Positions 52,259 through 60,955 are shown, counted from the first letter of the stretch. The stretch is 64,000 bases of DNA from Salipiger mangrovisoli (GCF_015223355.1 NZ_JADFFK010000010.1:62001-126000); one strand, 5' to 3'. Numbers and translations are program-made. The notes: generated from the letters alone by a model not told the origin.

Positions 52259-53680
52259 TCAGAACTCGCGCTGCTCGTAGGCCGCAAGCGCCGCCGCACG
52301 GCCTTCCTGCGCGGAGACCACGGGCGCGGGGTACTCCGCCGCGGGGTCCAGCTGCCAGCTGCGCGGCACCGCCGCAAAATAGTCCAGCGCGCTCTGCGGC
52401 GGCTGCGCCTGCCCCTCCGCGATCCATGTTCGGCGATAGGCCCCCTCGGGGTCGAATTTCTCGGCCTGGGTCTCGGGATTGAAGACGCGGAAATAGGGCG
52501 CCGCATCCGGCCCGCAGCCCGCCACCCATTGCCAGCCCATCGCGTTGGCCGCCGGGTCCCAGTCGATCAGGCAGTCATCGAACCAGGCCTGCCCGATGCG
52601 CCAGTGCACCATCAGGTGCTTGGTCAGGTAGCTCGCCACGATCATCCGGGCGCGGTTGTGCATGTAGCCGGTGACATACATCTCGCGCAGCGCCGCATCG
52701 ACCACCGCCATGCCGGTGCGCGCCTGTTCCCACAGCCGCACCTCGCGCAGCCGCCGGTCCTCCTTCCAGGGGAAGGCCCGCCATTCCTCGCGCCAGTTCT
52801 CCTCGAGGATATGGGGCGTGTGCCACATCAGGTGATAGGCAAACTCGCGCCACGCCAGTTCCGAGAGAAATTTTCCCGCACCTGCCTTGCCCTCGGCCTG
52901 CGCCCGCAGCCCCGCGTGCCAGCAGCGCGCCGGGCTGATCTCGCCAAGGCTGAGATATTCGGACATCCGCGAGGTGCCTTGCTGGTCGAGACGGTCGCGC
53001 CTCTCGCCGTACTCCGCCACCCCGTCACGCATGAAGGTTCCAAGCCGCGCCTGCGCCGCCGCCTCGCCCGGCAACACATGGCCCGACAACACCGTCGCGC
53101 CTCGGTTCATCGCCGCGCCGAGGTGCCAATCCGCCAGCGCCGCGCTCTCCGGCCAGTCCCGCGGCACCGGGATCTTCGCCGGCGCGGCCACCGGCGCCGC
53201 CACCTCGCGGTCCTTCACCGCGCGCCAGTAGGGGCTGTAGACCTTGTAGTAGGCCCCCTGCTTGGTCTCGACGCTCCACGGCTCGAACAGCAGGTGCCCG
53301 CTGAAGCTCTCCGCCGCGATCTCCGCCGCCCTGAGGTCCGACTTCACGTCCGTGTCGCGTGCAACCGAGGCGGGATCATAGGCGCGCTGCCAGTAGACCG
53401 CGCCGGCACCGGTCTCGCGCACCAGCTCGGGGATCACCTCGCGCGCCGGCCCGGCGCGCAGGATCAGCCGCGACCCCTTCTCCTCCAGCGCCGCGATGAA
53501 GGCCTCGAGCCCCTGCTCCAGCCGCCATTTCGGCGCCGCACCCAAAGCGTCCACGGTATGGTCTCGCACGAAGACCGGGATCACCGGCCCGCCGCGCGCC
53601 ACCGCCGCGCTCAGCGCGGCATGGTCCGACAGGCGCAGATCGCGCCGGATCCAGAGCAACGTGGGGGAAACATCGGCCAT
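52259..53680 (-). CDS. phrB: Deoxyribodipyrimidine photolyase
   Basis: 473 residues, class I photolyase. The N-terminal antenna domain begins LLWIRRDLRLSDHAAL. The FAD domain shows EYLSLGEISPARCW, ELAWREFAYHLMWHTP and the signature TGYMHNRARMIVASYLTKHL. It repairs UV-induced pyrimidine dimers with blue light. It lies upstream of trgA on the same strand, 154 bp apart, with its own ribosome site (AAGGAGGTGCCCGC). Confidence 0.93.
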   Translation of the reverse strand: MADVSPTLLWIRRDLRLSDHAALSAAVARGGPVIPVFVRDHTVDALGAAPKWRLEQGLEAFIAALEEKGSRLILRAGPAREVIPELVRETGAGAVYWQRAYDPASVARDTDVKSDLRAAEIAAESFSGHLLFEPWSVETKQGAYYKVYSPYWRAVKDREVAAPVAAPAKIPVPRDWPESAALADWHLGAAMNRGATVLSGHVLPGEAAAQARLGTFMRDGVAEYGERRDRLDQQGTSRMSEYLSLGEISPARCWHAGLRAQAEGKAGAGKFLSELAWREFAYHLMWHTPHILEENWREEWRAFPWKEDRRLREVRLWEQARTGMAVVDAALREMYVTGYMHNRARMIVASYLTKHLMVHWRIGQAWFDDCLIDWDPAANAMGWQWVAGCGPDAAPYFRVFNPETQAEKFDPEGAYRRTWIAEGQAQPPQSALDYFAAVPRSWQLDPAAEYPAPVVSAQEGRAAALAAYEQREF

Positions 53681-53769
53681 GCGGGCACCTCCTTGACTGA
53701 CGCAAAACTGTCCCGCCGCGGCGCGAGGTCAAGCCCGGTGCCGCGGCGGCGGCAGGGCCGCAGCCTGCC

Positions 53770-53792
53770 GCTTCTTCTCTTTCCAAATACGC
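53770..53792 (-). repeat. Tail fragment of the dispersed palindromic repeat
   Basis: CTTCTTCTCTTTCCAAATACG matches exactly the reverse complement of the CGTATTTGGAAAGAGAAG tail. It is followed by an unrelated short hairpin CCGGCGGTGCCGG. It lies at the 3' side of the PLP-enzyme gene. Confidence 0.65.
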
Positions 53793-53820
53793 ACATCCGG
53801 CGGTGCCGGAGGCGCCCAGC

Positions 53821-55020
53821 TCAGAGCACCGCGTCGAGCGCCTCCAGCAGCTTGGTCATCTCGTCCTGCGAGGTGTAATGGGTGAACGACAGCCGCAGCA
53901 CGCCCTTTTCCGGGTCGACCCGCTGCGCCTCGAGCGCCCGCACCGCGTAGAAATCGCCGCCTCCCGCCATGATGCCGTGCCCGGCCAGCGCCTCGGCCAG
54001 CTCGAGCCCCGGTCGGGCGTGTTCCAGCGCGATGGTCGGAGCGCGGCGTTCGGCGTCGGCCGTGCCCAGCACCCGCACCGAGTTGCGCCCGGCGAGGTAG
54101 TCGAGCAGCGGCTGCGTCAGCGCCACTTCCTGCGCCCGCATCAGCGCCGCGACGCCGCGCGCGTCGGTGCCGTGATGGGCGGCCTGCGCATCGATGTAAT
54201 CGGCCATGCCGGCGCAGGCGGCGACCTGCGCGTGGTCCGGCCCCGCCGGGGTGAAGCGCTTGTAGAGCGTGCCGCCGTTGAAATAGTGCCCCTGGTTCGG
54301 AAGTTCTTCGCCAAGCGTCCGCCGGATCACCATCAGCCCCTGGTGCGGACCATAGGTCTTGTAGGCCGAGAAGAGATAGATGTCGGCCCCGAGCGCATCC
54401 ACGTCCGGAAAGCCGTGCGGCGCGTAGCTGACGCCATCGACGCAGGCAAAGGCCCCGGCGGCGTGGACCATCGTGCAGATCTCGGCGACGGGGTTGATCT
54501 CGCCCACCACGTTCGAGCAATGCGGGAAGCACACCAGCCGCACCTTCGCGTCGAGCAGATCCGCAAGCGCCGCCGGGTCAAGATGGCCGGTCTCGGGATC
54601 CATCCGCCATTCGCGGATCTCGATGCCCTCCTCGGCCAACCGCCGCCACGGACCGGAATTGGCCTCATGGTCCTGGTTGGTGACGATGATGGCCTCGCCC
54701 GGCTTCAGGAACCGGCGGAAGGCATTGGCCAGCACGAAGGTGTTGGCGCTGGTCGAGGGACCGAAGCTGAGCTCGTCGGTGTCCACGCCCAGAAGCGCCG
54801 CCATGCGAACCCGCGCCTCGTCCATCTCGGCGCCGCCATCGCGGGCGGGCGCGTAGGGCCCGTAGGGCTGCATCTTGCGCGCATGGTAAAAGCGCGTCAG
54901 CCGATCGATCACCGGCGCACAGGTATAGGAGCCGCCCGCGTTCTCGAAAAACGCCAGGCCCTGCAACGACGGCTCGGCAAAGGCGGGAAACAGGCTGCGG
55001 GTGTAATCGACGTCTAGCAT
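53821..55020 (-). CDS. Class V aminotransferase-fold PLP enzyme (cysteine-desulfurase-like)
   Basis: 399 residues. The fold and PLP site are visible: FFENAGGSYTCAPVI near the start, GPSTSANTFVLANAF, CVDGVSYAPHGFPDVDALG and the PLP lysine K221 in FSAYKTYGPHQG. It belongs to the SufS/CsdA-like branch, but the substrate is not clear and no suf or isc genes are nearby. The start at 55020 has an AGGAG ribosome site, and the upstream open frame is not coding. Confidence 0.87.
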   Translation of the reverse strand: MLDVDYTRSLFPAFAEPSLQGLAFFENAGGSYTCAPVIDRLTRFYHARKMQPYGPYAPARDGGAEMDEARVRMAALLGVDTDELSFGPSTSANTFVLANAFRRFLKPGEAIIVTNQDHEANSGPWRRLAEEGIEIREWRMDPETGHLDPAALADLLDAKVRLVCFPHCSNVVGEINPVAEICTMVHAAGAFACVDGVSYAPHGFPDVDALGADIYLFSAYKTYGPHQGLMVIRRTLGEELPNQGHYFNGGTLYKRFTPAGPDHAQVAACAGMADYIDAQAAHHGTDARGVAALMRAQEVALTQPLLDYLAGRNSVRVLGTADAERRAPTIALEHARPGLELAEALAGHGIMAGGGDFYAVRALEAQRVDPEKGVLRLSFTHYTSQDEMTKLLEALDAVL

Positions 55021-55380
55021 TTCGGCTCCTTGAGGTTTCGGCGCAGAAAAGCGCTGGCGGCGCGCAGGGTCAAGGCGCCCATCTCGCGCAGGTCGGCGCG
55101 CGTGCCGGAACGCCATGTGCCGCGCCCTGCGCATCGCCCGCCTGCATGTGAAACCTTCCCGGATGTGGGAAGCCTGGCCTGCACGTTCCTCGATCGCCGC
55201 CTCGGGATCCCTGAGGTGACCTGCATCGCACAAGATGGCATGATCGCCGCGAAGGGCTCGCGCGAGCCATTCCCGATGCCGTGGCGCAAGCGGATCACCG
55301 CTGGCGCGTCCGGCAGCGCCGGGCGTTTCCCCGAGCGCGGGCGGTGCCCGTGCCGAACATTGTGAGTGAGGAGGAGCACC
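55021..55380. other. Intergenic region between the PLP enzyme and a GNAT gene
   Basis: 360 bp between divergent genes. Short frames exist on both strands but none has a ribosome site, recognisable domain or plausible composition. It must hold two promoters. No repeat, operator or RNA was recognised. It could be the remains of a lost gene. Confidence 0.4.
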
Positions 55381-55875
55381 ATGCACATCAGGACCGAGGG
55401 ACCGGAGGAGACCGAGGCGATTTCTGCCCTTACCACGCACGCCTTCGCCAGCGCCACCCATGCCGAGGGCACCGAGGCCGCCATCGTGGAAAGACTGCGT
55501 GCCGCGGGGGCGCTGACCGTCTCGCTGGTGGCCGAGGAAGAGGGCGCCCTGCTCGGGCATGTGGCCGTTTCGCCGGTCGAGGTCGCCGGGCATCACGGCT
55601 GGCAGGGGCTCGGGCCGATCTCGGTCACCCCCGAACGCCAGCGCTCGGGGATCGGCACGGCGCTGATGCGCGCGGCGCTGGCCGAGCTGCGGGCCTCGCA
55701 TTGCAAGGGCGTGGTGCTGGTGGGAAACCCCGAGTTCTACCGGCATTTCGGCTTCCGGCAGGCACCGGGACTGACCGTCGAGGGCATTCCCCCCGAGGTG
55801 GTCCTCGCCCTGCCCTTCGGCCCCGACCTGCCCGAGGGTGCGTTGCGCTTTCATCCGGCCTTCGGTCTGGACTGA
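55381..55875 (+). CDS. GNAT family acetyltransferase (YhbS-like)
   Basis: 164 residues. The acetyl-CoA motif is SVTPERQRSGIGTALMRAAL, then GVVLVGNPEFYRHFGFRQAP, which is the YhbS-type motif B. The substrate is unknown. The start at 55381 is set by GAGGAGGAG directly upstream; an ATG five codons earlier lacks this spacing. A hairpin follows. Confidence 0.9.
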   Translation: MHIRTEGPEETEAISALTTHAFASATHAEGTEAAIVERLRAAGALTVSLVAEEEGALLGHVAVSPVEVAGHHGWQGLGPISVTPERQRSGIGTALMRAALAELRASHCKGVVLVGNPEFYRHFGFRQAPGLTVEGIPPEVVLALPFGPDLPEGALRFHPAFGLD

Positions 55876-55890
55876 GCCGCAGATAAAGAA

Positions 55891-55915
55891 GCGCGGGCCC
55901 CGAGGGGGCCCGCGC
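55891..55915. terminator. Hairpin between convergent GNAT and BCCT genes
   Basis: GCGCGGGCCC / GGGCCCGCGC, a 10-bp perfect stem with a 5-nt loop. No T-run; it is likely to act in both directions. Confidence 0.65.
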
Positions 55916-55936
55916 CTGTACCGTTCCGCCTGCGCC

Positions 55937-57595
55937 TCAGGCGCGGCGCTCTGCCTGCAATCCGCGCCAGATCGCCAGGCACATCACCAGAAGCACCAGC
56001 GTGAATGGCAGCCCGGTCGAGATCACCATCGACTGGAGAGACGACAGTCCCCCGGCCGAAAGCAGCAGCACGATCGCCACCGCGCCCTCGAAACAGGCCC
56101 AGAACACCCGCTGCGGCACCGGCGCATCGACCTTGCCGCCCGCGGTGATCGTGTCGATGACCAGCGAGCCGGAGTCCGAGGAGGTGACGAAGAACACGAT
56201 CACCAGCACCACCGCGAGCACAGAGGTGATCGACGACATCGGCAGCGCCTCGAGCATCGCGAAGAGCGACAGCGGCGGGTTGTAGCTGTCGATGACATTG
56301 GCCTTCACCATGCTGGTCGCCGGATCGCTCAGTACCTGATCGATGGCAACACCGCCGAAGACCGCCATCCACAGCACGCAGACGAGGCTCGGGATGATCA
56401 GCACGCAGGTGATGAACTCGCGCACCGTGCGGCCACGGCTGACGCGGGCGATGAACATGCCGACGAAGGGTGACCAGCTGATCCACCACGCCCAGTAGAA
56501 CGAGGTCCAGCCCTGCACGAAGTCGGTGTCCTCGCGGCCCACCGGGTTCGACAGCGGCACGAGATCGACCATATAGGCCCAGAGCCCGCTGGCGAAATCG
56601 CTGAAGATCAGCATCGTCGGTCCGACGATCAGCACGAAGAGCAGCAGCGCGGCAGCCAGCACCATGTTGATCTCGGAAAGCACCTTCACCCCGCCATCAA
56701 GACCGCGCACCACCGAGATCAGCGCGACCGCGGTGATGCCTGTGATGATCAGCACCTGCATGGTCGGCCCGATCGGCAGGCCGAAGACATGGTTGAGCCC
56801 GGCGTTGACCTGCTGCGCTCCGAAGCCAAGCGAGGTGGCCAGGCCGAAGAGCGTCGCAAACACCGCGAGAATGTCGATGATATGGCCCCACCAGCCCCAG
56901 ACCCGCTCGCCCAGCAGCGGGTAGAAAGCCGAGCGCACGGTCAGCGGCAGACCCTTGTTGTAGGAAAACAGCGCCAGCGCCAGCGCCATCACCGCGTAGA
57001 TCGCCCAGGGGTGCAGCCCCCAGTGGAAGATCGTTGCCGCTAGGCCCATGGCCTTGGCGGCCTCGACGTTCTCGGGAATGAGATTGCCGTCGGCATCAAA
57101 CGGCGAGGGCACGCCCAGAGGTGAGCTGACCGCCATGTGGTACACCGGTTCGAGCACCCCGAAGAACATCAGGCCGATGCCCATGCCGGCGGCAAACAGC
57201 ATGGCGAACCAGCCTGCGTAACCGTAATCCGGCGTCGCCTCGGCGCCGCCGAGCCGCACCGATCCCATCGGCGTGACGATCAGCAGCAGGCAGAAGATGA
57301 CGAAGATGTTGGCCGCGCCGAGGAAGAACCAGTCGAAGGTCTTCGTGGCGAAGGAGAACAGCCAGGTAAAGATGCTGCCGGCCTGTTCGGGCAGCGCCAG
57401 CGTATAGAACACGAAGGCAACGACAACCGCCCCAGAGATCACGAAGACCGGGTTGTGAATGTCGAGCCCGAACGGTCCGAACTGCGCCTCGATATTGTCC
57501 TGACCGATCTCGTAGTCGGTCTCGATGATCTCCGATGCACCCTCTGGAGCAGGGATCCCCAGGTCCGTGGTATCAGTATCCGGTGTGTCACTCAC
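55937..57595 (-). CDS. BCCT-family transporter (betaine/choline/carnitine type)
   Basis: 552 residues with about twelve membrane helices. The glycine-rich AAGMGIGLMFFGVLEPVYH and the family signature WAWWISWSPFVGMFIARVSR are clear. It imports a quaternary-ammonium solute, such as glycine betaine or choline, with sodium or protons. An acidic N-terminal cytoplasmic tail of about 45 residues is present. It lies 65 bp downstream of a universal stress protein gene, probably in one transcript. Confidence 0.93.
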   Translation of the reverse strand: MSDTPDTDTTDLGIPAPEGASEIIETDYEIGQDNIEAQFGPFGLDIHNPVFVISGAVVVAFVFYTLALPEQAGSIFTWLFSFATKTFDWFFLGAANIFVIFCLLLIVTPMGSVRLGGAEATPDYGYAGWFAMLFAAGMGIGLMFFGVLEPVYHMAVSSPLGVPSPFDADGNLIPENVEAAKAMGLAATIFHWGLHPWAIYAVMALALALFSYNKGLPLTVRSAFYPLLGERVWGWWGHIIDILAVFATLFGLATSLGFGAQQVNAGLNHVFGLPIGPTMQVLIITGITAVALISVVRGLDGGVKVLSEINMVLAAALLLFVLIVGPTMLIFSDFASGLWAYMVDLVPLSNPVGREDTDFVQGWTSFYWAWWISWSPFVGMFIARVSRGRTVREFITCVLIIPSLVCVLWMAVFGGVAIDQVLSDPATSMVKANVIDSYNPPLSLFAMLEALPMSSITSVLAVVLVIVFFVTSSDSGSLVIDTITAGGKVDAPVPQRVFWACFEGAVAIVLLLSAGGLSSLQSMVISTGLPFTLVLLVMCLAIWRGLQAERRA

Positions 57596-57660
57596 GCGTG
57601 GACCCTCCTTTTCTTCTTACGTTTATTTTCAGTGTCTTGTGTTGCATCGCCGGCCGAACG

Positions 57661-58074
57661 TCACCGAACCACCATCACCGAGACCTTCGCCCGCGCCGCG
57701 ATCGTGCCGCCGTTGGACGGCCAGAAATGCTCTGCCAGTCCGGGAATGTGGCTGGCCATCACCACCAGGTCGGCACCGGTCTCCTCGACCGCCTTGATCA
57801 GCGCCGGATCAAGATCGACAGCCGGATCATGGGTCACCACCGGATGGGCCGAGGCCTCGGCCCCGACAGCGAGCCCCTGCGCCTTGGCGAAGCTGGCGAG
57901 CCTTTCGCCATATTCCTGCGGGGTATGCGCAATGGCCGAGGGTGTCGCGGCGGTCACCCCAACGTAGACCAGCCGCGCACCGAAATGCGCGGCAAGCTCA
58001 CCCGCCACTTTCAACGCCTTCGCGAGCCGATCCGCATGAGTCAGATCGACCGGAACCATGATGCAGTTGAACAT
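57661..58074 (-). CDS. Universal stress protein (UspA family), transporter-associated
   Basis: 137 residues. The N-terminal strand NCIMVPVDLTHADR and the C-terminal nucleotide motif ADLVVMASHIPGLAEHFWPS followed by NGGTIAARAKVSVMVVR fit UspA. The ATP-motif spacing departs from the common G-2x-G-9x-G-S/T only in detail. Position ahead of an osmolyte transporter recalls TeaD, the ATP-binding USP that regulates an ectoine carrier in Halomonas. Confidence 0.88.
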   Translation of the reverse strand: MFNCIMVPVDLTHADRLAKALKVAGELAAHFGARLVYVGVTAATPSAIAHTPQEYGERLASFAKAQGLAVGAEASAHPVVTHDPAVDLDPALIKAVEETGADLVVMASHIPGLAEHFWPSNGGTIAARAKVSVMVVR

Positions 58075-58433
58075 GGACCCCTCCGTCTTTGGCAGCCCGG
58101 AACTCCCGGACCTATGTGATTGTTTTATTTAGAGGTCTCTGCAAGTAGACACCTGCGAACACCCCTAGGTGCCAGACCGTGGACGAGCGGGACCTGCCCT
58201 GCTCACCACCACCCGACACCCGGCAACGCGCGCCGCCCAAGGGCCGCGGACCTGCGATGACAAGGGGTGACCTAGCGCACGATCGCGTGAGGGAAAGGCT
58301 TCTGATACAAGAAAAACCGGACTTCCGTGCCCCGCCTCGTCCGCCCAGCCCTGACAGAACCGCCTCCCGGAGCAACGGCAAGCGCAACGCCCACTTGACC
58401 GGCGCGGCTGGAATGGTACTCAGGCCACAAGGT
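58075..58433. other. Intergenic region between USP gene and tRNA
   Basis: 359 bp. The USP promoter must lie here, and an AT-rich stretch at about 58113-58132 is the best place for it. The rest is GC-rich, without a supported gene; short frames on both strands lack ribosome sites and domains. Confidence 0.4.
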
Positions 58434-58510
58434 GGGCCTGTAGCTCAATTGGTTAGAGCAGGGCGCTCATAACGCCTTGGTTGCGGGTTCAAGTCCTGCC
58501 GGGCCTACCA
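58434..58510 (+). tRNA. tRNA with CAT anticodon, probably tRNA-Ile2 (lysidine type)
   Basis: 77 nt with encoded CCA. Acceptor GGGCCTG/CGGGCCT, D arm GCTC/GAGC, anticodon stem GGGCG/CGCCT with loop CTCATAA (anticodon at 58501 minus 33, i.e. 58468-58470), and T arm GCGGG/CCTGC. CAT could be Met or Ile2. C4-G69 and C5-G68 pairs and the TTGGTTGCGGGTTCAAGTCC arm are as in the TilS-modified tRNA-Ile2 of E. coli, and there is no initiator-type feature. The acceptor's first pair is G-T. The G1-T72 and T6-G67 wobbles are unusual but compatible. Confidence 0.88.
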
Positions 58511-58823
58511 AATCCCCCTCATACCACGGCAGAGCGTCCCCCGTCCCCGGCGGACCCGCGCCGCCTTGGATCCTGCCAATTTTGTTGCCCTCCAGACGAC
58601 AACCAGTCGGCAGACTGTCGCGTTGACGACATTCGACCACATCTCTTCAACAATTCCGGATCGACATGGGCGATTTGACCCATTTCCGCCACAGTTCAAT
58701 CACAGTTTTTCCCCGCCCTCGCTCTAACAATTCATTAACCAAGATCGCGACGCGCCGCCCCTCAACGGGGCTGACCGCGCAGCGCGGTCCGGGCCGAGTA
58801 GTGAATGAGAGAAAGGGTAACCA
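58511..58823. other. Intergenic region between tRNA and dCache sensor gene
   Basis: 313 bp. It contains a CtrA-like box at 58724-58739 and a hairpin-forming stretch around GACCGCGCAGCGCGGTC at about 58772-58788. No coding frame is supported. There is no obvious terminator directly after the tRNA. Confidence 0.45.
58724..58739 (+). promoter_or_regulatory. CtrA-like box upstream of the dCache sensor gene
   Basis: CTAACAATTCATTAAC: CTAA, 7 bp, TTAAC, one change from TTAA-N7-TTAAC. It lies 85 bp before the ATG at 58824, a plausible position for an activator. CtrA controls motility, chemotaxis and GTA genes in Rhodobacteraceae. Confidence 0.4.
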
Positions 58824-59909
58824 ATGCCAGATCGCCTTGATCGACACCCGAAAATGAATACGACCTTTCTCGGAATCCTAGGCTTCGTGCTGGTCACCGC
58901 AACCGCCGCGGCAATCTTCGGCATCCGGTGGCAGGCGCAGGAATATCAGGTGCAGCTCCAGCGCGAGCTCGGCCTGCGCGGTGCGCAGGCGCTGGCACAG
59001 ACCTTCAACAAGGCCATAAGCCGGGAATGGGACTCGCTGCGTGCCGTCGCCTCCCGCACCGCTTATGCCGAAGCCCCCGAGATGCAGGAATTCGCCAATG
59101 CCGTGGTGCGTGCCGGTGGTCAGATCGCCTGGGTCGGGTTCGCCTCGCCGGACGGGGTGATCATCGCCGGGTCACGTGGCGAGCGCCTCGGCGACGACGT
59201 CTCGCAGCGCAACTGGTTCCGGGCAGGGTTCAGCGGCGAGACCGTCGGCTCCGCCTATACGAAAAACGAGGGCACCGAAGAGGAAGTCAGCCTGATCAAC
59301 CTGTCGATGCCGGTCAAGGACAGCTTCGGCGACACCCAGGCCGTCGCGGTCTACAGCGTGCGCATCTCCTGGGTCGCGGAGTACATGGAGCAGGCCGCAC
59401 AGGAACTCGACCTCAGCGCGATTATCCGTGACCGCAAGGGCCAGACACTGGTCGACACCCGCCCCGAGGCCGGCACCGATCTGCCCGCGCGGGTCGAGGG
59501 AATGATCCTTGCCGGACGCCCCGACGCCGACCGCACGCGCCTGCACCGCAGCGACGCCGGGCACCTCTATGCCGTGCTGCCGAACTTCACGCTCGATACC
59601 ATGCCCGGCTTCGGCTGGACGCTCATCGTCGATGTGCGCGCGGATGCCTTCGGCTCGGCCTTCCCGCAGTTCCTGCGCAACATCAACCTCATCCTGATGA
59701 CCATCGGGCTCGGCGTGCTGCTCTCGACCTTGCTGCTCTTCCATCACCTTACGCGGCCGTTCCTGCGCCTCATCCGGACCGCGACGGCGCTGGCCGACGG
59801 TCAGATGGTCTACCCCCGCGAGGAGCAGGCCACGCGCGAAAGCATGTTGCTGTCGGCGGTTCTGGCGCGGCTTCAGACGCAGATACAGTCGCTGCGCGCC
59901 AAGCCCTAG
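58824..59909 (+). CDS. Orphan dCache-HAMP membrane sensor without output domain
   Basis: 361 residues. Membrane helix 1 is at about 12-33, a periplasmic double-Cache-type domain at 35-285 (RNWFRAGFSGETVGSAYT, VAVYSVRISWVAEYMEQ), membrane helix 2 at about 287-306, and a HAMP-like segment to the end (LTRPFLRLIRTATALADG). No chemoreceptor, GGDEF, kinase or other output domain follows; the stop is followed at once by a terminator. It resembles the sensor half of a chemoreceptor or cyclase. A start at 58854 is possible, but 58824 has AAAGGG before it. Confidence 0.8.
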   Translation: MPDRLDRHPKMNTTFLGILGFVLVTATAAAIFGIRWQAQEYQVQLQRELGLRGAQALAQTFNKAISREWDSLRAVASRTAYAEAPEMQEFANAVVRAGGQIAWVGFASPDGVIIAGSRGERLGDDVSQRNWFRAGFSGETVGSAYTKNEGTEEEVSLINLSMPVKDSFGDTQAVAVYSVRISWVAEYMEQAAQELDLSAIIRDRKGQTLVDTRPEAGTDLPARVEGMILAGRPDADRTRLHRSDAGHLYAVLPNFTLDTMPGFGWTLIVDVRADAFGSAFPQFLRNINLILMTIGLGVLLSTLLLFHHLTRPFLRLIRTATALADGQMVYPREEQATRESMLLSAVLARLQTQIQSLRAKP

Positions 59910-59935
59910 GCCCGGCGCACAGCACGATGCAGACT

Positions 59936-60955
59936 TCAGGCGCAGCGTTCGGTCGCTGCGCCTTTTTCCTGTCCAAGCACCTCGGCGGCGATCTCGAAGC
60001 TGCGCAGCCGCGCCGCGTGGTCGTGGATCATCCCGGTGAGGATCAACTCGTCCGGCTGGTAGCGCGCGACCAGCGCCTCAAGCTCGGCGCCGACCTTGTC
60101 ACGGTCGCCCGCCGCCGAGATGCTCAGCGCCGAATTGGCCGCCGCGAGAAAGCGCGGATCGGTCTGCGCCGCGATATCGGCCACCGGGCGCGGCAGCCGT
60201 CCCGGACGCCCGGTGCGCAGGTTGATGAAGGCTTGTTGCTGCGAGGACTTGAGCCTCAGCGCCTCTTCGGTGGTTTCGGCCGCCCAGACGTTGGCGGCGA
60301 GCATGAAGCGCGGCGCGCGGGTGACACCGGGCTGGAAGCGCGTGCGGTAGACCTCGATCGCCTGCTCGAGCGCGTCGGGCGCGAAATGCGAGGCAAAGGC
60401 ATAGGGCAGCCCCAGATGCGCGGCCAGCTGCGCGCCGTAGAGCGACGAGCCGAGAATCCAGACCGGCACTTGCGTGCCCTCACCCGGCACCGCGATCACG
60501 GCCTGATGGTCCTCGGCCTCCTGGAAGTAGCCCAGCAGCTCGATGACGTCCTCGGGGAAACGGTCGGCGGCGGAATTGAGATTGCGACGCAACGCCATGG
60601 CGGTCACCTGGTCCGAACCCGGCGCGCGGCCGAGACCGAGGTCGATACGGCCGGGGAAGAGCGTCTCGAGCGTGCCGAACTGCTCGGCGATGACCAGCGG
60701 TGCGTGGTTGGGCAGCATGATGCCGCCCGCACCGACGCGGATGGTCTTCGTCGCCGCCGCCACCTGTCCGATCACCAGAGACGTCGCCGCCGAGGCGATG
60801 CCGCGCATGTTGTGGTGCTCCGCCAGCCAGTAGCGCTCATAGCCCCAGCGCTCCGCGTGCTGCGCAAGATCGAGCGTGTTGGCCAGCGCCTCTGCCGGCG
60901 TGCTGCCCTCGGGGACCGGGGAAAGGTCGAGCAGGCTGAAGGGAATGCGGGTCAT
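59936..60955 (-). CDS. LLM-class flavin-dependent oxidoreductase (luciferase-like)
   Basis: 339 residues. Family motifs are [20 protein letters not shown] near residue 40-60 and [20 protein letters not shown], then [14 protein letters not shown], as in the YhbW group. It would use reduced FMN or F420-like flavin to oxidise an unknown substrate. Its last codons form the terminator of the convergent dCache gene. It is transcribed alone. Confidence 0.9.
   Translation of the reverse strand: MTRIPFSLLDLSPVPEGSTPAEALANTLDLAQHAERWGYERYWLAEHHNMRGIASAATSLVIGQVAAATKTIRVGAGGIMLPNHAPLVIAEQFGTLETLFPGRIDLGLGRAPGSDQVTAMALRRNLNSAADRFPEDVIELLGYFQEAEDHQAVIAVPGEGTQVPVWILGSSLYGAQLAAHLGLPYAFASHFAPDALEQAIEVYRTRFQPGVTRAPRFMLAANVWAAETTEEALRLKSSQQQAFINLRTGRPGRLPRPVADIAAQTDPRFLAAANSALSISAAGDRDKVGAELEALVARYQPDELILTGMIHDHAARLRSFEIAAEVLGQEKGAATERCA
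59938..59967 (+). terminator. Rho-independent terminator of the dCache gene, inside the convergent gene
   Basis: AGGCGCAGCG / CGCTGCGCCT, a 10-bp perfect stem with TTCGGT loop, then TTTT. It overlaps the last codons of the LLM oxidoreductase on the other strand. Confidence 0.8.

Noticed and set aside
55030-55365. A 111-residue plus-strand frame between the PLP enzyme and GNAT genes
   Set aside because: No ribosome site, no domain and a composition typical of random GC-rich frames.
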